Of a stretch of 64,000 bases of DNA, positions 18,289 to 26,130 are shown piece by piece. The position numbers and the translations under genes were made by a program. The DNA is from Deltaproteobacteria bacterium (lineage in GTDB: Bacteria > Desulfobacterota_D > UBA1144 > Nemesobacterales > JAJCZQ01). The stretch's first letter is position 1. The number at the start of each line of letters is the position of its first letter. The notes beneath the pieces were generated by a model. It had not been told where the DNA came from and ran no database searches. It saw nothing but the letters and a program-made list of their open reading frames with translations. The stretch lies in contig JAJCZQ010000003.1 of the NCBI GenBank assembly GCA_029262335.1, positions 33,098 through 97,097 of the forward strand, given 5' to 3'.

Positions 18289-18588
18289 TTAAATATCCCC
18301 GGCATTAATATTGTCATATTGTTTATGTGTGCCAATAAACCTAATATAAACAATTTGAAACTCATATTTTATAGCTACTACTAATCTGTAATCGTTACCT
18401 TTTATGTTAAATACAACACGGTTCTTTGCAAGAAAACTGGCATTTTTGTATTTGCTCTTTATATCACTGGGTTTTTTCCAGGTTGCTTTTTTAACCTCAG
18501 AGTACCAAGCCCTAAGAGGTTGCTCTGAATTTCTGTAGTTAGGATTATTCCAAAAATCCCTGAGCTTTTTTATGGCAATGATTCTCAT
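18289..18588 (-). CDS. higB: HigB-type toxin (mRNA interferase)
   Basis: A 99-residue RelE-fold toxin expected to cleave mRNA on the ribosome. Family features include LRDFWNNPNYRNSEQPLRAWY (9-29), the basic stretch KYKNASFLAKNRVVFNIKGNDYRLVVAIKY, and IRFIGTHKQYDNI near the end, which holds the catalytic-region histidine and tyrosine. The gene is adjacent to higA with zero gap. Its ATG (18586-18588) lies only about 6 nt after the predicted -10 box, so the transcript may lack a 5' leader. Intact by sequence. Confidence 0.9.
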   Translation of the reverse strand: MRIIAIKKLRDFWNNPNYRNSEQPLRAWYSEVKKATWKKPSDIKSKYKNASFLAKNRVVFNIKGNDYRLVVAIKYEFQIVYIRFIGTHKQYDNINAGDI

Positions 18589-18593
18589 AAATC

Positions 18594-18622
18594 ATGTTAT
18601 TCCCATAATGGGAATATGTCAA
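18594..18622 (-). promoter_or_regulatory. higBA promoter with embedded palindromic operator
   Basis: Minus strand: TTGACA (18617-18622), a 17-bp spacer and TAACAT (18594-18599). A 19-bp perfect palindrome (18598-18616), with arms TATTCCCAT and ATGGGAATA around one central base, fills the spacer. Binding there by HigA would block RNA polymerase, the usual type II toxin-antitoxin autoregulation. The predicted start of transcription coincides with the higB ATG. Confidence 0.7.
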
Positions 18623-18637
18623 TATGATTTTAATTAA

Positions 18638-19948
18638 TTATTTTTCGCCAAACGGGTCTTCAAGGTCCGGGTGCCATAGTTTAAAATGGTTCTTATGTGA
18701 TTCGGTATATGCACCCGGCGGATAGTACTTATCGTAAAAATCCAGATCGAGATGATGCGCCTGTACCATAAATCTAAGAAACATAGGGTCTGAAAAAGCT
18801 GGGAACCTTCCATATGTATCATATACGTAGTTGCAGATATCTTTTACAATTTGCACCTCTTCTTTGGAAGGACGTTCTATTTCCGCGGTTACTGCCTCGG
18901 GGTTCTTATAAGGCATTGGGTGTTTGGACCAGTTGCTCCACTTCATATCGTTAAAGGCTTCTACAGCTTCACCCATATCCTTGTAGTATGGCGGACAAAA
19001 AGCATGAAAAAGGTCATCTCTGCCTACTGCAACGGGATTTGGATTTCCCGTGTCCCCTTTTGTTTCAGGTGTGATAAACCTGAATCCAAGTCCCTTATTA
19101 AAAGGTGTGCCTCCAAGCATAAACATGCTGGCAAATCCGCTAAAAAGCCATCCCCCAAGCCCAAGCGTCTGGAGGGTAAGTACCATATTCTGGCCCATAA
19201 AGGCCTGCTCGGCAATATAGCCGTTGGCAAACCTTAGTTCTGCTTCCACAAGAGGCATTCTCTTGCCTTCATCAATAAAACCTTTTTTTACCCATTCCGA
19301 AGTACCTGGATGTCTTAATCCATGAAGCTCATCTACAAAATTAAACCTGTGGTCTGCTCGCATATAGAAGAAATAGAGGTTAATAATACAGGCAGAAAGG
19401 TCAGTTACGGGCATAAACAGTGTTGTTCCCGGTTTATTTACGTTCCACAAATTATGTGCTGCAATCCCGGGAGGCTGGGAAGGAAGGTCAGCCCGTCCGT
19501 CCTGGAGTTTTATTCTTGATTTTCTAAACATCTCAAGGATCGCATCCACGCGCTGGGTCCTTGTCATCTTCTCAAGTCCCTGAAACTCTTCTGCTACCTG
19601 GTCGTGCATCTTGACCATGTAGAGGCCGTCATCGTTTGTATAAAACAGTTCAGTCCTGTGGACATCTCCGAGTGCCGGGATTGTTTTACTTGTAAACTGC
19701 ATTTCAAGGTCAAGCCCTACATGAGGGGGAAAATCAGAAAGGTTAATGTTTTTTATGCCAAGTCCGTTCCAGACAAGAATTGCTTCTTCAAGTTCTGAAA
19801 GGGGTACTGGTTTGTGTTTTGATTTATACTGCAGAGGCCCTTTGTCAATTTCCATTCCCAGGCCAAATCTTCTGGAACGCCTCTGGTAAACTGCATCAAA
19901 AAATTTATGGTCTATCGCTGCATCAAGTCCGGGTGGGTATTTGCTCAT
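18638..19948 (-). CDS. Large nitroreductase-like flavoprotein, function unknown
   Basis: A 436-residue cytoplasmic protein. The N-terminus (FFDAVYQRRSRRFGLG, 16-31) resembles the RRSxR FMN-phosphate-binding entry of nitroreductases, and a later segment (AELRFANGYIAEQAFMGQNMVLTLQTLGLGGWLFSG) matches the family's C-terminal helix. Between and after these lie long insertions and a C-terminal extension (ending LEDPFGEK) not typical of the usual ~200-residue enzymes. The substrate is unknown. It follows the cyclase-like lipoprotein and def on the same strand after a 75-bp gap. Confidence 0.75.
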   Translation of the reverse strand: MSKYPPGLDAAIDHKFFDAVYQRRSRRFGLGMEIDKGPLQYKSKHKPVPLSELEEAILVWNGLGIKNINLSDFPPHVGLDLEMQFTSKTIPALGDVHRTELFYTNDDGLYMVKMHDQVAEEFQGLEKMTRTQRVDAILEMFRKSRIKLQDGRADLPSQPPGIAAHNLWNVNKPGTTLFMPVTDLSACIINLYFFYMRADHRFNFVDELHGLRHPGTSEWVKKGFIDEGKRMPLVEAELRFANGYIAEQAFMGQNMVLTLQTLGLGGWLFSGFASMFMLGGTPFNKGLGFRFITPETKGDTGNPNPVAVGRDDLFHAFCPPYYKDMGEAVEAFNDMKWSNWSKHPMPYKNPEAVTAEIERPSKEEVQIVKDICNYVYDTYGRFPAFSDPMFLRFMVQAHHLDLDFYDKYYPPGAYTESHKNHFKLWHPDLEDPFGEK

Positions 19949-20023
19949 TGAGTTATCCTTTGATTAGATTGAATAATAATTTTAGCTAATTAACGTTCAT
20001 TCTCAAAATTATAGGTTACATAT

Positions 20024-20824
20024 TTACTTTTTTTGGGGGACTATTGCCACAATCCTTAGTGGTGCGCCGCTTCCGTCTTTTATTTTCATCGGAAGGGCTA
20101 TTACATAAGCACCTTTTGGTGGAAGTTTGTCGAGATTGGCAACATTTTCAAATGCCGGGATATTTTGTTCAAAAAGTATCTGATGGCTTTTAAAGTATTG
20201 CGACTGTCCGTAATCAATACTCGGCGTATCAAGCCCTATGGCATTAATATTCCTGTTCTCAACAAGCCATTTTGCTGCATCCGGGCCAAGTCCGGGGAAA
20301 TGGAGTTTTGCTACTGCGTCTGCGCCCCTTTCGGCTGTGCCCATATACTTCTTTCTGTTCGGCCAGAACTGTGCAAAACCAGTATTTAGTAGTACAATCG
20401 AGCCATCTTTTATTCTTCCGTGCTTTGTTTCCCAGGATTTAAAATCGTCTATACTAACCTCGTAGTCCCTGTCCTTTAATGCCTTTTCCGAAACATCTAT
20501 TACAACGGCTTCCCCTGTAAGCTGACTAAGGGGTATTTCATCTACCGTCTTTCTTTCATATGCAAAGTGGTTTGGGGCATCAATGTGAGTGCCGCCGTGC
20601 TCGGAGGCCATGTAGTTATTGGAAAAGTAAAAAAATCCTTTTTCTGTCGGCCCTTTGAATACAGTTGTAAGTTTAAACCCTTCTGCAGTGGGCCAGTATA
20701 TAGTCTCTGATGAAAGGTCATGAGTAAGGTCTATCCAGTTGCCGTCTGGAAAACTGTTTTTCTGGCAGGAACTTAAAGCAAATAATAAAAAGAAAATAAA
20801 AATAAGTGATAAATTCTTATTCAT
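20024..20824 (-). CDS. Cyclase/kynurenine-formamidase-family lipoprotein
   Basis: A 266-residue metal-dependent hydrolase of the cyclase family (PF04199-like) with an N-terminal lipoprotein signal: hydrophobic 6-16, lipobox LSSC with C20. The diagnostic metal motif HGGTHIDAPNHF (76-87) is present, and ITGEAVVIDV-type strands follow. The start is the ATG at 20824, preceded by GAGGAACAGGAAG; it overlaps the end of def by 8 bp (ATGAATAA), suggesting translational coupling. A lipid-anchored member is unusual because many relatives are cytoplasmic. The substrate is not predictable. Confidence 0.85.
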   Translation of the reverse strand: MNKNLSLIFIFFLLFALSSCQKNSFPDGNWIDLTHDLSSETIYWPTAEGFKLTTVFKGPTEKGFFYFSNNYMASEHGGTHIDAPNHFAYERKTVDEIPLSQLTGEAVVIDVSEKALKDRDYEVSIDDFKSWETKHGRIKDGSIVLLNTGFAQFWPNRKKYMGTAERGADAVAKLHFPGLGPDAAKWLVENRNINAIGLDTPSIDYGQSQYFKSHQILFEQNIPAFENVANLDKLPPKGAYVIALPMKIKDGSGAPLRIVAIVPQKK

Positions 20825-21356
20825 CTTCCTGTTCCTCAAAAAGCTTCATATATTCCTTATCGGTAATTATGTCCATACTGCTCTCAAGACGGTCGAGAAA
20901 GACTATTCCTTCCAGGTGGTCAAACTCGTGCTGGAATACCCTTGCAAGGAAATCATTTAGTATTTCCTTTTTATTATTGCCGAATCTGTCCATATATTTT
21001 ACTTCGATTTCAATGTGCCTTGGGACTATCCCCCTTATCCCGGGGATACTAAGGCATCCTTCCCAGTCTTCTTCCATCTCTTCTGATACCGATATTATTT
21101 CAGGATTAATTACTTCATATGGGTCTATTTCCGGGGCGTCAGGGTATCTGGGGTTTGGGTATGAAGCCATCACAAATATTCTTAGTGAATGATCTACCTG
21201 AGGTGCAGCGAGGCCCACGCCGTTTGCTTCAGTGACAGTAATCAGCATATCGTCTATAAGCTTCTGTACTTCGTCGTCTGCAACGTCGTTTACTTCTTTT
21301 GCAACTTCACGCAGAATTGGGTTTCCAAGCTCTGTTAGTTCAAGTATTTCAGACAT
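20817..21356 (-). CDS. def: Peptide deformylase
   Basis: Removes the N-formyl group from nascent proteins. All three metal/active-site motifs are present with the ATG at 21356: GVGLAAPQ (46-53), EGCLS (99-103, metal ligand C101) and HEFDH (143-147, metal ligands H143 and H147). Length 179 residues fits the family. An in-frame extension upstream to 21425 is not preferred because it lacks family similarity. A Shine-Dalgarno is weak. The gene is divergent from the promoter at 21419-21446. Confidence 0.96.
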   Translation of the reverse strand: MSEILELTELGNPILREVAKEVNDVADDEVQKLIDDMLITVTEANGVGLAAPQVDHSLRIFVMASYPNPRYPDAPEIDPYEVINPEIISVSEEMEEDWEGCLSIPGIRGIVPRHIEIEVKYMDRFGNNKKEILNDFLARVFQHEFDHLEGIVFLDRLESSMDIITDKEYMKLFEEQEDE

Positions 21357-21418
21357 GGAATATGATTTTACACGAGAAATAAGAGCAAATGAATTACAAG
21401 ATAAAATATTTGCCTGCC

Positions 21419-21446
21419 TTGCCATTTTTTATAGATATTATATAAT
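21419..21446 (+). promoter_or_regulatory. Sigma70-type promoter for the ATT-initiated small gene
   Basis: TTGCCA (21419-21424, five of six), a 16-bp spacer, and TATAAT (21441-21446, perfect). The predicted start of transcription near 21453 gives a short leader ending in AGGAG (21468-21472). Confidence 0.65.
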
Positions 21447-21478
21447 TAAATATAGAAACACTAAAATAGGAGATTCCT

Positions 21479-21709
21479 ATTAGTAACCCCGTAAGCCAGA
21501 TATTTAAGAAAATAATATTCAATCTTGAAGACGAGAACGTCGAGGGTAGTAAATGGCAGCATGTAGAAAACGGGGACTCTCTAATTATTGTCAACCTTAG
21601 CAGGGTGAACTACATAAAGTATGACCATAACAAACTGAGTTTTCATTTCGGAAATAACCACAAAATTACTATTTCAGATGAAGTCGTATTAAAAGACGAA
21701 ATTACATAA
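21479..21709 (+). CDS. Small protein of unknown function, apparent ATT start
   Basis: An open frame of 76 codons ending at TAA 21707-21709. An in-frame TAG (21467-21469) overlaps the ribosome binding site AGGAG (21468-21472), so initiation must lie after it. No in-frame ATG, GTG or TTG occurs until a GTG about 43 codons in, whereas ATT at 21479 is 6 nt after AGGAG. The translation (from ISNPVSQIFKKIIFNLED to DEVVLKDEIT) reads like a real soluble protein with alternating beta pattern (SLIIVNLSRVNYIKYD). A strong promoter lies directly upstream. No family recognized. Confidence 0.6.
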   Translation: MSNPVSQIFKKIIFNLEDENVEGSKWQHVENGDSLIIVNLSRVNYIKYDHNKLSFHFGNNHKITISDEVVLKDEIT

Positions 21710-21757
21710 AAGTTATTAAGAATTATGATAAATATTATTTTCACGGAGGAAAGAGAG

Positions 21758-22093
21758 ATGACAGGTAACAAAAACTTTGAAATAAGGGACGTGAGAGAAG
21801 GGACAGGAATTTACCAGCCTGCTTTTATAGATGTTCTTATAGGCAATGTACTTGTAAAAGGGATTGAAGTATACCTCGATGATAATGAAAATCCCCGTAT
21901 AAAATTTCCAGTCCATGAAATTAAAACAAGGTACGGCATATCTGAGATTGAAATTGTCACAATTTCTAAGGAACTAAGGGAAAGTATAGTATCCGAACTT
22001 ATGGATAATTTTGAAGAACAAATATGCCCAAAGTTAACTAATGGTATAAAACCCATAGAGAAGAATGGTTACCACGAATTTTTACCAAGATAA
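21758..22093 (+). CDS. Small protein, possibly SpoVG-like
   Basis: A 111-residue protein from the ATG at 21758, which has GGAGG (21745-21749) 8 nt upstream; an earlier in-frame ATG at 21725 lacks a ribosome binding site. The segment VLVKGIEVYLDDNENPRIKFPVHE followed by IVTISKELRESIVSELMDNFEEQ recalls the strand-strand-helix layout of the SpoVG family, which includes nucleic-acid-binding regulators. The similarity is structural rather than clear in sequence, so the call is tentative. It is probably cotranscribed with the preceding small gene. Confidence 0.65.
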   Translation: MTGNKNFEIRDVREGTGIYQPAFIDVLIGNVLVKGIEVYLDDNENPRIKFPVHEIKTRYGISEIEIVTISKELRESIVSELMDNFEEQICPKLTNGIKPIEKNGYHEFLPR

Positions 22094-22149
22094 TTTACAC
22101 TTAATATATTTATTTCTTCTATTTACAAGAGCCTAACCGTAATTATTAT

Positions 22150-22170
22150 AGAATTATATGATATAATTCT
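22150..22170 (+). promoter_or_regulatory. Perfect palindrome overlapping a -10-like box
   Basis: Arms AGAATTATA (22150-22158) and TATAATTCT (22162-22170) surround TGA. The right arm contains TATAAT (22162-22167), 20 bp before the start of the monooxygenase gene. No good -35 box is seen. A repressor operator is possible, and so is a simple AT-rich hairpin. Confidence 0.4.
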
Positions 22171-22187
22171 TTGTTCAGAGTTCTATT

Positions 22188-23369
22188 ATGGCAAATAACG
22201 GTAAAGGACAAAACATTAGATACGGCCCGGATATGAAGGTGCTGATAATAGGTGCCGGAGTAGCGGGACTTACACTTGCCGGTCTTCTTGAGAGAAGGGG
22301 GTTTACTCCAAGAGTTGTGGAGAGGGCACCTGCCTTTGGTAAGGTCGGTTATGTAATTGTAATCTGGCCCTCCGGGAGCAGGGTACTTAAAGGCCTCGGT
22401 GCTTATGAAAAACTGCTCGAAGAAGGCTGCCAGTTTACAAACTACTATATATCAAATTATAAGGGTGAGGTTATTAAGACCTATACAATTGACCCTGTTG
22501 CAGAGAAATACGGCCCGATTATAAGTATTTACCGTCCGGAACTAATAGATACCCTGATAGATGCTGTAAATCCCGAATTTATTAATATGAATATGACTGT
22601 TGATAAGATCGACCAGGGCCCTGATACGGCCGAGGTGCATTTTAGTGACGGTTCAACCGAACAGTATGATCTGGTAATCGGCTGTGATGGAGTAAGGTCT
22701 AAAACAAGGGAGCAGATATTCGGCCATATTCCACTTACCTACAGCGGTATGTCTGGATGGGGTTTCTGGATTGACCCCGATCTTTCAAAACCCGACGGTA
22801 TCGTAGAGTACTGGGGTAAGGGCAAATTCATTGGTGTCTGGCCTACAAAGGGAAGGCTCTCGGTATTTACAAGTGTAAAGATGGAAGAAAAAACCGTAGA
22901 TCCCGTTGACACCCGGATTGACCGGATTAAAGAATGTTTTAAAGAGTTTGGCGGTGTTGTTCCCGATATGCTGGATCAGTTAAATGACCCAAATGAAATA
23001 TACTATGATACATATAACGATATGCAGATAGACAGCTGGTCAAAGGGTAGGGTTGTGCTTGTTGGAGATTCTGCACATGCGATATTACCGAATGCCGGTG
23101 CCGGGGTCTCGATGGCAATGGAATCAGCAGCGGTTATAGCCGAAGAGCTTTGCAGGGCGGATTCAAAGTATGTTGAGCATGCTCTTAAACAGTATGAATC
23201 CAGAAGAAGGCCCAGGGTCAAAAAAGTACAGAACCAGTCTCGAATGATGGGTAAACTCGTATACTCCAACAGCAGTATTCTTTCCACTGCAAGGGACTAT
23301 TTCCTTAAAGTGTATTCAAATGACCTGGTTTATAAATACTGGGACAGTATGTTAAAAGACCCTATTTGA
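22188..23369 (+). CDS. FAD-dependent monooxygenase (PHBH/UbiH-like)
   Basis: A 393-residue group A flavoprotein monooxygenase. It has the three usual FAD motifs: GAGVAG (22-27) in an N-terminal Rossmann fold, GCDGVRSKTR (165-174), and GDSAHAILPNAGAG (293-306), which contacts the FAD ribityl chain. The family hydroxylates aromatic or quinone-like substrates with NAD(P)H and oxygen, so the cell probably meets oxygen. The substrate cannot be told. The start at 22188 gives 15 extra residues before the fold; the ATG at 22233 is an alternative. Confidence 0.9.
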   Translation: MANNGKGQNIRYGPDMKVLIIGAGVAGLTLAGLLERRGFTPRVVERAPAFGKVGYVIVIWPSGSRVLKGLGAYEKLLEEGCQFTNYYISNYKGEVIKTYTIDPVAEKYGPIISIYRPELIDTLIDAVNPEFINMNMTVDKIDQGPDTAEVHFSDGSTEQYDLVIGCDGVRSKTREQIFGHIPLTYSGMSGWGFWIDPDLSKPDGIVEYWGKGKFIGVWPTKGRLSVFTSVKMEEKTVDPVDTRIDRIKECFKEFGGVVPDMLDQLNDPNEIYYDTYNDMQIDSWSKGRVVLVGDSAHAILPNAGAGVSMAMESAAVIAEELCRADSKYVEHALKQYESRRRPRVKKVQNQSRMMGKLVYSNSSILSTARDYFLKVYSNDLVYKYWDSMLKDPI

Positions 23370-23487
23370 AACATTTTCGAAATCCTGATGTTAAATAATT
23401 TAGTGGTTCAGATTAAAAGATTTACTAAATTGAAATACCAGACGAATCTTGTTCAATTATCAAAACATATACAAGGAGTATAAAAAG

Positions 23488-24903
23488 GTGCAAAGTCTTA
23501 TTTTACGCTCATTTATTCTGTTTTTTGCAGTTTCTTCGGTACTGGCTATAGGCAGTGTTGATTCCCATTCACAGGTCAATGATCCCAAGTATTTATCAAG
23601 GCTTGTAAAGAGCCTTAGCCCTTCGGTTGTTAATATAAGTACTACAAGTGTTACTAAAAGCAGGGGTTTCGGATTTAACAGCCCCAATAACGATCCAAAT
23701 GACCCTTTTGAGCAGTTCTTTGACAGGTTCTTTGGTGAAAACAGCCAGCAAAGAGAGTTTAGGAGAAGGGGGCTCGGCTCGGGATTTATTATCAGTAAGG
23801 ATGGATACATAATTACAAATAATCATGTTGTAAGAAAAGCAGATGAGATAAAGGTAATACTTGAAAATGAAGATGAGTATTCCGCAGTAATAATCGGGAC
23901 CGACCCCAAAACAGACCTGGCACTTCTTAAAATAAAACCAAAAACCTCACTTGTACCAGTAAAAATAGGTAATTCCTCTGCACTTGATATAGGTGACTGG
24001 GTAGTTGCAATTGGTAATCCATTTGGACTTGGCAATACCGTTACGGCAGGGATTGTGAGTGCTAAGGGCAGGTCACTTGGCCTGGGGGCTTACGATGATT
24101 TTATTCAGACCGATGCGGCAATTAATCCCGGCAACAGCGGGGGGCCTTTATTTAATTTTAAGGGTGAAGTAATAGGAGTAAACACAGCTATCATAGCAGG
24201 CGGACAGGGTATAGGGTTTGCAATCCCAATGAATATGGCCAACCGGATTGTTAATCAGCTTCAGGCAAGTGGTAAAGTGGTAAGAGGCTGGCTCGGGGTC
24301 CATGTACAGCAGATAACTCCTGAAATCGAACAGGGCCTTAATCTGCCAAATGATAATGGTGCACTTATTTCTGATATAGCTCCGGACAGCCCGGCAGAAA
24401 AAGGCGGCTTAAAAAGAGGGGATGTGATAGTTGCAGTTAACAGTATGCAGATAATGGATGAAGACGATCTGCCAAAGTATGTAGCTAATCTTGCCCCGGG
24501 AACTAAGGCAGATATTAAAATTATAAGAGACAATAAATATAAAACACTTGGCGTAAAACTCAGTGAATTTCCCGAACAGCAAAGCGTTAGTGCCGCTAAA
24601 AAATCTACAAATAAAACTGATACCGCTATAGGGCTTATTGTGGATGAGATTACACCACAGATACAAAGAAGTTATAAATTAAAAGACAATAATGGTGTAA
24701 TAGTAGTTAAGGTACTCCAGGGAAGTGCAGCACAGCAGGCCGGAATAAAAGCCGGGGACATTATACTTGAAGCCAACAGGAAAAAGATCAGGAATGTACA
24801 GGATATTGAAAACGAATTTTCCAAACTTACCAAAGGGACTTCAGTGCTTCTTTTAATAAACAGGGCGAACCAGACAATATATGTAGGTTTAAAATACAGT
24901 TAG
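23488..24903 (+). CDS. degP: Periplasmic serine protease of the DegP/HtrA family
   Basis: Envelope quality-control protease and chaperone. The start is GTG at 23488, 9 nt after AAGGAG (23473-23478). It gives 471 residues beginning with a hydrophobic signal segment (4-21). The trypsin-like domain carries the triad H113 (TNNHVV), D143 (DPKTDLALLK) and S217 (PGNSGGPL). Two PDZ domains follow (about 265-350 and 385-470), the usual DegP/DegQ arrangement. An upstream in-frame TTG at 23449 lacks a ribosome binding site. It stands between the monooxygenase and a RidA gene. Confidence 0.96.
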   Translation: MQSLILRSFILFFAVSSVLAIGSVDSHSQVNDPKYLSRLVKSLSPSVVNISTTSVTKSRGFGFNSPNNDPNDPFEQFFDRFFGENSQQREFRRRGLGSGFIISKDGYIITNNHVVRKADEIKVILENEDEYSAVIIGTDPKTDLALLKIKPKTSLVPVKIGNSSALDIGDWVVAIGNPFGLGNTVTAGIVSAKGRSLGLGAYDDFIQTDAAINPGNSGGPLFNFKGEVIGVNTAIIAGGQGIGFAIPMNMANRIVNQLQASGKVVRGWLGVHVQQITPEIEQGLNLPNDNGALISDIAPDSPAEKGGLKRGDVIVAVNSMQIMDEDDLPKYVANLAPGTKADIKIIRDNKYKTLGVKLSEFPEQQSVSAAKKSTNKTDTAIGLIVDEITPQIQRSYKLKDNNGVIVVKVLQGSAAQQAGIKAGDIILEANRKKIRNVQDIENEFSKLTKGTSVLLLINRANQTIYVGLKYS

Positions 24904-24913
24904 AAGGTGAACA

Positions 24914-25375
24914 TTGAATATAGAAGATAAATTAAAAGAACTAGATATTTTACTGCCTGAAATTGCAACGCCGCTCGGATCATACAGGCCATGCGTTGTA
25001 TCCGGCAACCACATATATGTATCAGGGCAGCTGCCTTTAAAAGAAGGGGAGTTATTATCTAAAGGCATAGTTGGAGATGATGTATCTCTCGAAGAAGCTG
25101 TGGAAGCAGCAAGACTATGTGCAATTAATTCACTTGCCGTACTTAAAAATGAGACCGGGGATTTAAACAAAATTAAAAAGATTGTAAAGGTAACCGGCTA
25201 TGTCGCAAGCTCCGGGAATTTTTATAAACAGGCTGATGTTATTAACGGCGCTTCAAATCTTTATTTTGATGTTTTTGGGGAAAAGGGAGCTCATGCAAGG
25301 GCCGCAGTTGGTGTATACAAACTTCCCATAAATGCGCCCGTAGAAGTAGATTTAATTGCAGAAATTGCTACATAA
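24914..25375 (+). CDS. RidA-family (YjgF/UK114) protein
   Basis: A 153-residue member of the Rid superfamily, whose archetype hydrolyses reactive enamine/imine intermediates from PLP enzymes. Features: HIYVSGQLPLKEG (33-45), the helix EEAVEAARLCAINSLAVLK, VKVTGYVAS, and GAHARAAVGVYKLP (125-138), where R129 takes the position of the carboxylate-binding arginine. It is longer than E. coli RidA and looks like one of the other Rid subfamilies, so enamine deaminase activity is not assured. The start is TTG, 10 bp after degP. Confidence 0.88.
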   Translation: MNIEDKLKELDILLPEIATPLGSYRPCVVSGNHIYVSGQLPLKEGELLSKGIVGDDVSLEEAVEAARLCAINSLAVLKNETGDLNKIKKIVKVTGYVASSGNFYKQADVINGASNLYFDVFGEKGAHARAAVGVYKLPINAPVEVDLIAEIAT

Positions 25376-25389
25376 GAAATAATTATCCA

Positions 25390-26130
25390 ATGATAAATAT
25401 ATACATTTATCAGGACGAGCCGTCCAAGTCCGTTGATATCGACCGGATATCACAATTCCTTAATACTTTTAAATTTGAAACTGAAATAAGAGACAACCTC
25501 ATTGATCCCGCTGATAAAGATTTTTCAGATTATCTGGGTTCAATAAAAATCAAAGATATTGAAGTACCTTTAGACAAAAGACATAATGCAGAGACATTAA
25601 TTATGCCTTCACAAAATTCAGGCGAAGTAAGAGAAAACTTTTATGACGGATTCTGGCTACAGCGAAAGCTTGCTTCATATTTATATTTAAATTATCCTGA
25701 CGAAAAAACTGACGACTGTCTTCATATAGTGCTTACCGGGAAACTATTCGGGACTTTTGGTACAAGAAGATATCACGCAAGAGTGCTTCTTGCCGGAGAG
25801 CCATGCCTGCTTTCAACTTCGGGGATTGTGGAAGCACCTGCAAGACCGAGGGAGTACTATTTTGCCAAAGCAAAATTCCTGGCCGAAGGCATGGATTTGT
25901 CAGAGCTGGATGATGTATTTAAGGGAAGTTTCGTGGAGTATGACAGTCCTCTTATCACTGATATCCTATGCTCGTATATTCTTCAGCTCGTAAGATACAG
26001 GTATACAGGGGAACCATTCTGCTCAAGTGATAAATGCTGCATGTATAACTCTCACTGGCAGAAAGATGTCCTGGATTTACAGTATAAAAAAGATATGTGT
26101 GTTGAATGCTCTAAAATTCTGAAGATTTAG
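25390..26130 (+). CDS. Protein of unknown function with Cys-rich C-terminus
   Basis: A 246-residue soluble protein. The central block CLHIVLTGKLFGTFGTRRYHARVLLAGEP with LLSTSGIVEAPARPREYYFAK looks conserved in style and recalls proteins labelled DUF6775 putative metallopeptidases, but there is no HExxH motif and that link is uncertain. The C-terminus has a cluster C-x5-CC-x3-NSHW and CVEC, suggesting a bound metal. It lies 14 bp after the RidA gene and converges on thi4 with a 4-bp stop overlap. Function unknown. Confidence 0.65.
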   Translation: MINIYIYQDEPSKSVDIDRISQFLNTFKFETEIRDNLIDPADKDFSDYLGSIKIKDIEVPLDKRHNAETLIMPSQNSGEVRENFYDGFWLQRKLASYLYLNYPDEKTDDCLHIVLTGKLFGTFGTRRYHARVLLAGEPCLLSTSGIVEAPARPREYYFAKAKFLAEGMDLSELDDVFKGSFVEYDSPLITDILCSYILQLVRYRYTGEPFCSSDKCCMYNSHWQKDVLDLQYKKDMCVECSKILKI

